A DNA stretch of 64,000 nucleotides. It comes from Rostratula benghalensis (lineage: Eukaryota > Chordata > Aves > Charadriiformes > Rostratulidae). The stretch covers positions 3,534,731 to 3,598,730 of the forward strand of contig VXAI01000046.1 of NCBI GenBank assembly GCA_013399305.1, written 5' to 3'. The number at the start of each line of letters is the position of its first letter. Position 1 is the first letter of the stretch. Below the pieces are notes generated by a model, which was not told where the DNA came from, searched no databases, and saw only the letters and a list, made by a program, of their open reading frames with translations. Made by a program: the position numbers and the translations under genes. Positions 13,766 to 43,996 of this stretch are shown here, one piece after another.

Positions 13766-15059
13766 AGCTGGCCTTCAAGGCTTGCTTTGCAAATCCAGCC
13801 CTCATTGCCCTGGTGAGTACAGCAGGCCGGAAGCCATAGGACATTCCATCCTGCTGCAAAGTAGCATCAGTACGGCTGCCCCAGTGACAGCACCAGGGAA
13901 GAATTTCCTCCTGCAAGTACTGAGTGCAAAGAGGCTGCTTCATTTTCTCTTGGAGCAACCCAGATCATGTGGAGCTCTTACACATCCGTGCACTTTCTGC
14001 ACTGTATAAGGGAGCGTGCGTTGTAGGGACAGAACATGTTGTGTCTTGCTTATTGTGCTGATGTGACTGTGAGAGACCCGCCAGAAGCAAAAATAGGTCT
14101 CCAGTTAATTATATGTTATTTTGTTAATTGTCTCTTTGCTGCCTGTCTCTCACCGGTGTTGCAGGTGGAGGGTGCAAGCTGACTCTCCAGCCAGTTTCTC
14201 TGTCCCAGCTTCTCCTGGGCTCCATCCTGTGCAGCTCAGGCTACCCAAAGAGTGCCGGCCAACCCACCACTGTCCCAGTTGAAGGGCATTGTAACTCTCC
14301 TCTGCGTTTTCTTTTCAGATCACAGTTTGCACCCCTTGCACCTCTCCCCGCAGATGCAGAAATCCCTGCAAGGTGGACGAGGAGGGTAGACCTGGGGAAC
14401 CACTGGCTGCCGCTGGCAGCTCTGCTCTGTCCCAGCGCCGCCTTGGAAGGCGCAGAGAGCCCTGCGATGCCCTCGATGGTCCCCTGTCCCCGGGGTCTGG
14501 GTCGCACCTCGTCCCCTTCCCCCTCGGTGGGGGTCCTGGCGGAAGCCCAGCCCTGCTTGCCTGGCCAAGGCTTCGCCGCCAGGTCTAGTCTTCGTGCTCG
14601 GCGCTGTACGGGCCGGCCCAGCACCTCGCAGCCCCACACTTGCCCTGACTGTTCGGTAGAGATGCCGCCTCCTCCTCCTTCTCCCCTGCCTCTGGCTGCC
14701 GGGGGGAAGGTCTTAAAACGCATTAATTCTGTACGTGCATGCAGTTAACTCCTTACTACCCCTCCAGCCGCCCCCAACCCCGCAGCCCCTCGTATTCCCC
14801 TTCTGCCTAGTGTGGCCGTGGAGGTCCCCTTTAAAACAGATGGATTTCCAGGGCTTGGGACGGCTCCAGCACCGGGCTGGTGTCACCGGGACGCCCGCCC
14901 GCCCCGAGCGGCCTGCGTGCCCGTCTCCTCCGCTCCCCGGGCTCCGACTTGCTGCCTTTTTTTTTTTTTTCCTTCCCAGGAGTAGGAGCGAAACGTCCCG
15001 TCCAGCCTATTTGGAAGTGGGAACAAATTGCTCCCCCGCCTTACCTCGCCCATCGCATC

Positions 15060-34712
<19,653 letters not shown>

Positions 34713-35560
34713 AAACCTTCTTAGCCGCAACCACATTATTTGTTTTATTATTTTTACACCTGCTTGCCGTGAAACCCCATAAACATGTCTTTATTTTAGT
34801 TTCACCACAGTCACAAGAACATCTGCTAAATTATCAGGCAGGGGTCAGGGAAACACCAAAATGGGCAAGCCATATGCGGGTTAAGCTATACTACATTATG
34901 GTTTAAGTGTGCCATTTCCCAACAAAAATGTTACCTACACTTTGTAGAGAGTTCAGCAATTCAGTATGCTTAGTCTTCTGAAGAATCCTGGCTGTGGCAG
35001 AAAGCGTCCCACCTCAAGTGCCAACTATAATTTTTACCAAGAAGAATGATTCATGTTCAAGGGAGATCAGGTGGAAATGGTGCTATTCTGAACAAGAGGT
35101 TCTACCAAAGTCTTTTGTTTGGTATCAGACAAGTCAGGAGTTATCCAGCACAGTAATTTATTTTTTATCAGGTTTTTATTGATCTGTGAGGATTTGGACT
35201 TTCTGTCTAATTCAATAAAACAAAGGTATGTAAGCAACAGAGAGAAGTGAAGGCTTCTGAAGGTTTTAAATTGTCTTCTTGCAACTCAATACAGAAGTGT
35301 AGGTCAGCATTTCACCTTGAGTATTCATTCAATTGTATTTTTCATGTTGAAATGAAAGATTCAATAAATTCAGGAGAAAACATAAATTTGGAAGAGATTG
35401 TTTTAAAATGTATTTTATTGGTGTGGATTTTGGGGAGGGGGAGGAATTTATAAATGGATATTCACCTCACTTTTTTCACACTTTCTTTGAGCAGTTTTAA
35501 AAGTATGCCTGTATGTAAACATTGTATAATGATATGGAATAAAATGCACATTTTAGGACA
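34713..35560 (+). other. TPM1: TPM1 exon 9d 3' UTR
   Basis: An AT-rich tail of about 850 bases after TGA. AATAAA occurs at 35214 and 35363 and, best placed, at 35538 in GATATGGAATAAAATGCACA, which resembles the end of mammalian TPM1 mRNAs. Internal signals could give shorter forms. Confidence 0.75.
35538..35543 (+). terminator. TPM1: Distal polyadenylation signal of TPM1
   Basis: AATAAA followed within 30 bases by a T-rich ACATTTTTTAAATTCTG stretch. Earlier signals at 35214-35219 and 35363-35368 are alternatives. Confidence 0.75.
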
Positions 35561-35918
35561 TTTTTTAAATTCTGTTCTCCTGTGATTTATATTTCATCAC
35601 ATTAGCTTTCTGCGTATTGTTGTGTAAAATATAAAAGTGTGCAGTGTCTCTCATCGGGATACACTTAACACCTTTGCTTTAAGTCTCTTCTGTGCCCTTA
35701 AGCTAATGTATGAAAATGCAGTGGTTTGGACTGATGTGGATCTGCAGCTGCTAAGAGGGGCCCTTTGAGGGCCATATTGCAGGAACCTGTCCCCATCAGT
35801 TGATTGTATTCCCAGATGGGTGCAGGATGCAACTGGCCCCTAATGGCTGATACAGCTTCAGTGTTGGTGTTCATTGCTGACCCAAACTGTTTTCAGTAAG
35901 AACATTGCAGAACTCTAA

Positions 35919-35940
35919 ATAGAGTTCTGTAGGAAATAGG
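35919..35940. repeat. Short inverted repeat (10-bp arms, 2-base spacer)
   Basis: CAGAACTCTA, AA, TAGAGTTCTG: perfect 10-bp arms about 380 bases beyond the last TPM1 poly(A) signal. Confidence 0.9.
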
Positions 35941-37915
35941 ACAATGAATTTGGAAACACTACTGTCTATTTGCATATCTTACCTGTTATTATGTGTTCCT
36001 TTACTTCAATACAGTGATAAACTTTCTAAAATGATGTGTCAAGTTCATGAGAACTTTTCACTACTGGTTGCTAATTTCTGCATGTGTAAGTATGTTTATT
36101 TGAATTACAGGGTCTGTCAATGAGCAACTTTGGAACTTCAAAAATAATTAATATTCCTTCTTTTTCTGTAGTATACTGCTGAAAGTTGATGCTGTCCATC
36201 CTTCTAGCAGCAAGGAGCTCAGTAGAGACAGGTATAGATAACCTGCCAGATCATCAAAGAATCTCCATTAGTGGACCCTTAGCAAGCAACTGAAAGCAAG
36301 TGACTTTCTCAGCAGCTGGCGTAGTGGTGAAAGGGTAAAGTAACACACAGTTTTAGGTTAAATGGGAGTCAGAGAGGGAGGATGTACTGGTGTGAGTTCC
36401 TGGCTTTTTTTGATTGTCTTATAAAGGGGAGAACTTAGCAACGTTACAAGCTTTTGCATAATTCATTGGCTGTTATCAAGTCATCCTGAATAGAAAGGAT
36501 GAGATCCCTGGCTTTGTGTTTCCCTTATTTCTTTTTTGGGAAGCAAAATACATGTTGCAAGGTACCTACAGTGCCTTAAGCTTGTATTGGAGGACATCAG
36601 TCTAAAGCTCCAAAAAAGAGTTGTGCACAGGTAAGTTCTTCTAATTTCTCCTTCCTTAGCAGAAGGGTGAAATGTCAGGTAATTGGGCTCTAAGAATTCA
36701 AGCCTCCACGCTCTCGTGGCTTTGAGTGGCCCTGTTGGAGTCCATAGAGGTGCTTCTGGTAGGAAGTGCCATGCTGGGCCGTACTTTTTAGGGTAGGGCC
36801 CAAAGCTACCCAGAGTCAGGGGCTGTGCTGGGAGCCCAACAGAGAGAAGTTCCTGGCACTCAGCCATGAGTCTTGCACAGCTGAGGGTGCTGCCTCCTTT
36901 GCTGGGTTGCTTTTATGGTCCTTTGGTCTGTGTCTGAGTAAGTTCAGACCCTTTGCAGCTTAAAACCTCTTGCTGTCCAGGAGACCACAAGCCACTTCAT
37001 GGTTTGAGGAATCTGAATTCACCTCTTACTATGTGTAAAGGTGAGGAGAAGGCTGTGGGTTTTGTGTCTATAATTGAGATCATGTCACCATTAATGGGGC
37101 AAGCATGTGCAAGCAGGGAGATACAAATGAATCTGAAAAAAATCTGTAGAATAGACTTTCCTGAAGTGCACTGTTGCAGGTGAATCCATAAAGTGTCATT
37201 TTAGGTAAATAAAAGCTTTCTAGTTCCAAGGAGAGCTGAAGGGAGCAGTGAACATAATGGTGAATCAGTGTATTTTTCTTACCTTTTTTTTCTACACCAA
37301 GTGGCTTTTTTTTCTGACTAGCAACAGATACATAAATAGGTATATGGATGTATTTGCTGGAGCAGGAAAATCTATTTCTACCATATATCATAAGCCACTA
37401 CCCATTATGGATTCTTTGTATGCAGTGCCTAATCAGACAGAACTCAGTGAAACTAGAAAGTAAAATAAGTAAATTGGGTTCTTGATGTAAGCCCATTCCA
37501 TACAACTGGGAATTTCTCCCTCTTGCAGCTACTTTCCCCAAAATGTTAACTATAAAAATTTCTTATATCACAGAACCCTGCATCATTCAGCATTCCTCAA
37601 GATGTGTGTCATGGTTTGGAGGGTTACTTTCCCTTTCCTTCAACGCAAAAACACATTTGGCAGTTTGAAATATAGCATTATTGTACAGCCATGCTGTGTA
37701 ATTGCCTTGGTAGTTTTGTGAGTTGTCCTCCCTCAATGAAAGGAGTAGTTCATTAAGCACTAGAACTGGCAAAACCTGCCTTCTTGCTGGTTCATGTCGT
37801 GTGGTTGGTTGTAAACTTGCATATTTTTTTTTACAGATACCAAGACATTTGTGTTGTCTCTTTCTCCCTCATGGGGTTTCTCTGATGCTTAATAACATGC
37901 AAGGTGTGCTGCAGG

Positions 37916-37988
37916 CTGTTCCTTTCCTTGCATTCAGTAAACTTGCAGAAGTTTACTGCAAGTTTACTGAATGTAAGGAAAGGAACAG
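37916..37988. repeat. Near-perfect inverted repeat, 33-bp arms with 7-base loop
   Basis: Left arm 37916-37948 (begins CTGTTCCTTTCC, ends AAACTTGCAG), loop AAGTTTA at 37949-37955, right arm 37956-37988. 32 of 33 positions pair; the one exception (37930 G against 37974 T) would be a G-U wobble in a plus-strand RNA. The stem therefore has no bulge. The origin could be a template-switch inversion or a transposon remnant; transcription is unknown. Confidence 0.93.
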
Positions 37989-38137
37989 AACATAGAACTT
38001 CGGAGTTCTGTGTGATGAAAACTAGTCAGTCAGTTCAAGAGCTGTTGAATGGGATGAGAGACCAAGGGAAGAATGATATTTATGGTCCCTTTTCTTGGCA
38101 AGTAAGCCAGTAGCCTGTGCCTATAGAGAGAGAACTG

Positions 38138-38192
38138 CCACCAAAAAAAAAACAAACCAAAAACCAAACCACAACCAACCCCACAACCCACA
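38138..38192 (+). repeat. A/C-only tract of 55 bases
   Basis: Fifty-five consecutive bases are A or C only: an A10 run followed by ACCAAACC/AACCCC-type units. It belongs with the similar tracts at 10774, 42817, 54104 and 57011. Confidence 0.85.
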
Positions 38193-41100
38193 TTCCTTCT
38201 TGTTTATTGTTTCTTGACTCGTAATGAGCTGAAATGAGAGGACATTACGTAGTATTTTGGATTTTAGTATTATGGCCTTTAAGAGCACCTCAGCACTGGT
38301 TTCTTCCCATATCTTTGCTGGCTTGAGGAATGGCTGGTTAGAGATTAAAGAGCATCTTTTCCATTAAAAAAAATAGTGAACATCAAAGAAAAAAAGAAAC
38401 AGAAACCCTGCAGATCTTGCTGCAACTGACAGTACCAGATGCGTGGCTGTGAGAACACTTCTCTCCTTCGTGTACAGCAAGCATATACGGATCATGGATC
38501 TAAAGGGATGAAGTGTGTTGGGGCCATGATAGCACAAAGCATTTTGGATGCCTTCTATTCCAGGGCCTGACCATGATCTACTTCTTGGGATTATTCATTG
38601 CTGCTCTTTTCAAATTTTGCCCTAAGATTCAAATAGAAATGTGATCAGTCTCAGCCAAAGCTCATGGCAAAGAGTGTTTGTTTGGGTGAAACCTGCAAAG
38701 GCCTAGCACCTCGTGACACCTGTCTGTGCCACTAGGAAAATGGTGTGGGTCTGGGGTCTCTACAGGAGAATTAGTGAAAGAATAATCAGAAAGGGGAAAC
38801 TGCAGTGTTCTGGTAAATTGTTTTAACTTGTTTAGGGCACATTGGTATTGGTATTAATACGGAGATCTGTGTGAGCTTCCACTTCAAAATGAGAGCATTT
38901 CTTTGCAGGTCCACCAGTAATTTGCATATTTCTCTTGACAAGAGAAATAACCTGGGAAAATGCTTCAGAATCTTTCCTGGATTATGGTTTTTCTGTAGCC
39001 AACAAGGAGGAGCCTGCCAGACTTTTTTCCACTTAATCTGGATTGCTGCACTACTTCCCTGTTTGTTTGTTTATTTGTATGCACGTAGACTATAAAATAG
39101 GCTAAAGGGATGATGTAATTTGTACAGGCTGTCTAGTAACAAACCTGTATCTGGATGAACAAGCTAAGAAAGCAGCTAAAAGAGAAACCATAAAAGAGTT
39201 GTGGATGGGGACTAAAGGCCCGTTAGGGAGGGTATAGATAGCATGAAGGTTATCTCAGAAGAATTCTCCCACCTCTAAATGCTACCATGTAGTTGTGCCT
39301 TGTCCTGCTCCTGTAGTTTCTGTTTATGTTCTTAGAGCTACTGTATTCCTCTGCCACAGAAGACTGTGTCAGGCAAAGTCCAAGTAGCAGCACATTCTTT
39401 GTCACCCTTCTTCTGGGTGTAAAGTACAATATTAGGACCTTTTCCTGTAAAAATCAATAAAAAGATTTTTTCTGGGTGGGTTAAATTTCTCTACCTTAGG
39501 ACTTTATTATCAATTATCTTAACCAGGAAACCATGACAGTTTAAAAAAAAAATAAAATCAAACCCACTGTTTTTTGCAGCTTTTCAGTGTTAGGAAATAT
39601 GTAGCAAATGTGTGTGTGCTTTTATTACAGTCACATGCAGCCATGTCTGAGTGCAAGGCATTTCCTGGAGATTAACAGCTGGGTGGGAAGGATTGTGGAT
39701 GCAAGAGGCAGCCCAAGGAACCCAAGCTGGTTGTTAATCCATGGGAGGCACTCTGTGCTGAGACTTAGTGTTGTAAATTGAAATAAAAAACACACAGGTC
39801 GGTATGTCTCTGCGGAGGAGAAGCAGAGGTTATTGCAATTTGGGGCAATTAAATTATTGACTCCTCCCTCTGCTTCCCCTTCAGCATATGTGCTGCTAGC
39901 ACTGAGAACACTGCAGCCAGCAAAAGAACTCATGGGAAGGGTTTACTCTGGATTCATTATTTTTGTGAATCCCTTGCTACGAACAATTTGCACTTAATTA
40001 AGGAAAATCAATAATATCCAAACTCAAATTGAGTGCAGGTTGCATAGGAGTTTGTATTATTTTAGCTAAGTTATTTGAACTAAAGTCATTTCACCAAACC
40101 ACATAAGTGCATATGCAGCCTTGGCCATAGAGGCACATAAGGCATGTACAGCTAAGGCCTGCCTGTTTGCCTAAGACTTAGTCAAACAAACAGTTCCATT
40201 AGAGCAAAGTCTCAGGGCTGTAGAATTGAGCTTTATGGAGTCATTGCACAATGAGAAGTTCTCTCTTGCGTCAAAGCTGCTGAGTCTTTAGCTGCTCTGG
40301 CATTTGGTATGTAGCTTTAAAAAGCAAACAGCCCTCCCCAGTGAGGATTGCAATGCAGTATTTCAATTTCCAAAGAAAAAGACTGGTGTTCAAAGGCGCT
40401 AAGCAGCTCTTTTTGATTCGAGTGGGGCACCTGCATACAGTATTAAAGGTGGAAGATTGCAGAATCACTATTTAAACTACAGTAAAACCAGAAAGCTCTG
40501 AAATCTGTTTTCCCAGTTCCTTTTTTCCCCGATGCCTGTTTTGCCTTAGAAACAGTAATGGAGAAATCACTCTGTAGTGCACTATGAACAACAGAACTTA
40601 AGTTCAGTTATACATACATTTCTCAGACAACGTGGGGATTTCTCTTGGTTTCTATTTTGCTTTCCTGTTTGAGGATTTACAAGAACACCAGCTGTCCGTG
40701 TAAGCAATGCGTTTTACTCACACCTGCTGTTTAAATTTATCAGGCACCAAGTCGAGTAGGAACTTGTTAGATTTTTTTACACCACTTGGAAGAAATGTCG
40801 TCGTCTGTGAAGTAGAGCACAGCTTCCCCTCCAGCACCAGTACACCTTGAGCATGGTTCTCTTCTGATGCAGGCATCAGGATCTTGCTTACCTTCGCACT
40901 ACAAGAGTGTTTTTATTGGAGATGATGGGAAAAGAATGCAAGCTGAGTGGCAGAAATTAAGATGAGTATGCAGATAGTAAAACTGTTCAATTTAGTAATG
41001 TTAATCACACTGAAGTATAATTGTAAGTTAATTGTGTGTATGTGCACCTGACATATGCTGCTATACACCAGAAAGTATGGCTCCTAAAACATGGGTTTGG

Positions 41101-42816
41101 TTTGCTTCAAGGTCACAGAAATAAATGATAGTATTTCCAGCTCAAGCAGTTGAGGGGTTACTTCAGGTGGCCAAAGGGACAAACTGTCCCACACTTAATA
41201 CTTACTGCAGAAATCAGTCATCCCAGACAACTGTCTTCTCTGAAGTTTTTCTGAAAATAGTGATGTTTTTCAGATTTTCTTAGTAGTTTCCCGTAGGTCT
41301 GCATGCAAAGGTACAAAAGAAGGAAGAAATACCTATTTCAGATTTTGCAATAATCCTATTGCAGCACAAACCAGTGTAGATGCCATTAATTTGATTTACT
41401 CTTATTTTGCATGTTTGGAAAGGGGATAGAGTAAAATACTTTCTTACTGATCTGTGTAGCACATAGTAACTGTGTCTTTACACCACTTTAGAGAGGCTGT
41501 TTTGAAACATGCCTCAACTTGGGAACAATGATATGAAGCCAAGGAGCGGAGTTTGTAGTATGCATGGACTCGCTCCCATAAGAATACACAAGCCCAGTGC
41601 CAAGTGCCTCCACCCAAATATCCGAGATGTTACTAATTTGATAAGAGGCCTTTTCCTGTTTTTCACTGGCTTTTGCAGTTTCTCAAGCTATCCGTGATCA
41701 GCTCTCACAAAGAGCATTTTTAGTGGCACAGAACACGTCTGCAGAGAGAAATGAAGGTGTAATTGCAGCAGCAGCACAGGTAGGTGAAACCCCACTAGAA
41801 CAGATAGATAGTCATAGCAGTGAACATGTGGAAAACACGCTGGCAACCAGCACACATGAATACCTGGATGAGTATTTGGTGTGAGCTGCAGAGAAGCATT
41901 TGCTTATGGCGACAGTTATCAGTAAAAACACATGCTGACACTTTAAAAGGATGTTGGATGGTGCAGGGAAATTGCTAGGAGAATAGATAGTGAGAAAGCT
42001 TTAGAGTCCTCTATCTAGAAGAACAGAAGATGTCAGTAAATGTAAATCAGGACTGTATTCTTCACAGAGGGGTACGGCTGAACATTCACATCCGAAACCT
42101 GGAGATGCATTTTTCCTCCTGCTGCTGTATCTCACAAAGCAAACATGCCTGTTGTTTTCCTTCCTAACTTGTAGACGCCCGCTGTGGAGGTGGCAGGTGA
42201 CGTTGGCACTTCAGGATGACTGAATGCAGTTTTCTAGGCTGCTTCTCCTGAGTAAGTCAGTCAGTGGCGGGCAGGCAGAGTTCTGGCTGCCAATTATTGA
42301 ATTCCCTGGGACTTGTTTGTCTCATTGAGATTTATATTTTGGGGAGAAAGGGTGGAAGGAGAGATAGTTATCACCCAATTGTGAGGAGCTCTTCCTAGAG
42401 CAAGCCAGAAAGCTTTTCTAAGTGCTTGCAGTTTATGATTGTATCTTTGGGTATATGAGCTTCAGACTGATATCTTATGGTTAATATATTTGACCTTTTA
42501 GGTGTTTTATACCTTCTGTATTTGTTACTTTGTTTTGAAGAAACATAATTCAGTCTGGAAAGCTGTAATTGTAAAAGTCAAAGAGCTGTCTGGTACCTAT
42601 TGCATTGTGTGAGTAATGGTTACACAAGCCACCATTTTCCATGGTATGTTGTACCTCTACCCACTGAATGAGAAGGAAAGCGTAAAAAGATTATGCACAG
42701 CAACTGAATTCTAATGATAAATGTGAAGCCTTCCTCAGAGACATAATTGCTCAGTCCTGTCTGTGCTCAGTTTTCTACCAGAGAGGATTGTTGCCTGGAG
42801 AAATAACTTCAGGAAG

Positions 42817-42857
42817 AAAAAAAAACACAAAAAAACCCAACAAAAAACACCAAACCA
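42817..42857 (+). repeat. A/C-only tract of 41 bases
   Basis: Forty-one consecutive A or C bases with A runs separated by C, CC or CCC. A separate T15 run follows at about 42879. Confidence 0.85.
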
Positions 42858-43965
42858 GGAAATAATTCTGTGTGGTTTCTTTTTTTTTTTTTTTCTCGGG
42901 TGATGGTGGTGACTTTCTTCTTTTACATTGATGTATTTCACAAATGTTCCTTCATTACTTGCTTTCAGCTGGTGACAATTACTTTTTCTCTGAGTCTCAA
43001 GAGGTTTAAAGCAGGCCCTGCATTAGAAGTATGAGGAAACCTCTGAGAAATTGAAGTTTCAAAACTAATGTCTTTGCAGAGAGGAAAAAGAAATGTGTGT
43101 GGCCTTTGGCTGGTCTGTAACCACAGCATGGTCTTTTCAGCATTCTTTTCCCTGACATGCAAAGTATTTCCCAAACTCCCACCCTGTTTTTTCTAGGAAC
43201 TGTGTCAGGCTGCATGCGACTTGTAAAACTAAGGCAGTAATAATGTGACACCGTAAAACTCTCTCATATTCTATTTTACTGAAAGGGAACAATTGCCAGG
43301 TGACATGTCCAGAGTACACAGGAAAATGGAGTAAATTAAGGAGAGTTATATTCCTTTTATGGTGTGTGAGTTGGGGGTGGAGGGGGATTAGAAAGTCATC
43401 AGCCTGTGGTGCTGCACAAATCTCCACATATGAGCTGCCGCTTGGAGGGCAGGACCAGCTCTGCTGGGCTCCTGGTTGAGCTTGAGAACCACCACTGCTG
43501 CTCTGTCTGTTAACCTTGTGATGGGGACATAGACATGGCACAACTGAGCTGCTGGTGTGACCACAACAGGATAAGTGTTCCTGTGCAGTGCTGAAAACAT
43601 ACATCAGGCTTAACTGAACTCCTCAAGAAGTTAAGATTAACAAATACCTGAATCATGGTGCAGGCAGAGCTGATGGTAAACATGTTGTTCTCGGTGTCTA
43701 AAGACCTACTGGTTTTAATACTACTTTTCTCTCCTGGTCCAGACATCTTCACACTTAAAGATTTGTTCCTGATTAATGTTTCTCAGCTAAGTTGTTGGAG
43801 GCTTCACCCACCTGTGACCCTAGTTTAGAAAAAAACAAAAAACAGCTCAGGGAAGACTGTAATCTTAAAATGAAACTGTGAGTATTCACCTATTTATGTA
43901 CCTTTTGGGGAGTGAATGCCTGTTTTGTGGCTGGGTGTCACTGTCCTAGCATAGAAGGTTACTGA

Positions 43966-43996
43966 TGCTAAAGCTAGCTAAGTGCTAGCTTTAGCA
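43966..43996. repeat. Perfect inverted repeat, 13-bp arms, 5-base loop
   Basis: TGCTAAAGCTAGC, TAAGT, GCTAGCTTTAGCA. All 13 positions pair. No T run follows, so it is not a simple terminator. Confidence 0.92.

Larger units (their letters stand above)
1..14299. other. Intergenic flank upstream of TPM1, no supported gene
   Basis: Open frames here are short (the longest is 143 codons, minus strand, 6151-6582), overlap on both strands, lack recognisable domains and are AT-rich, so none is called. The stretch contains one CR1 fragment on each strand, a TTTACA-rich patch, an 8-bp triplicate, G/T- and A/C-only tracts and a short tandem duplication, listed separately. In mammals the next gene upstream of TPM1 is TLN2; I see no talin exon here. 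Enhancers for TPM1 could lie here, but I cannot identify them without alignment. Confidence 0.6.

Noticed and set aside
14128..14748. A 206-codon plus-strand frame and an overlapping 160-codon minus-strand frame upstream of TPM1
   Set aside because: Both lie in a CpG-rich stretch where stop codons are rare, are Pro/Ala/Arg/Gly-rich, overlap antisense and show no recognisable domain.
36481..36867. A 128-codon minus-strand frame in the TPM1-LACTB spacer, checked as a possible transposon remnant
   Set aside because: No reverse transcriptase, transposase or other motif could be read in it.
43137..43604. A 155-codon minus-strand frame in the TPM1-LACTB spacer
   Set aside because: Cys/Ser/His-rich but without spaced metal-binding motifs or any family I know; overlapping frames of similar quality exist on the same strand.
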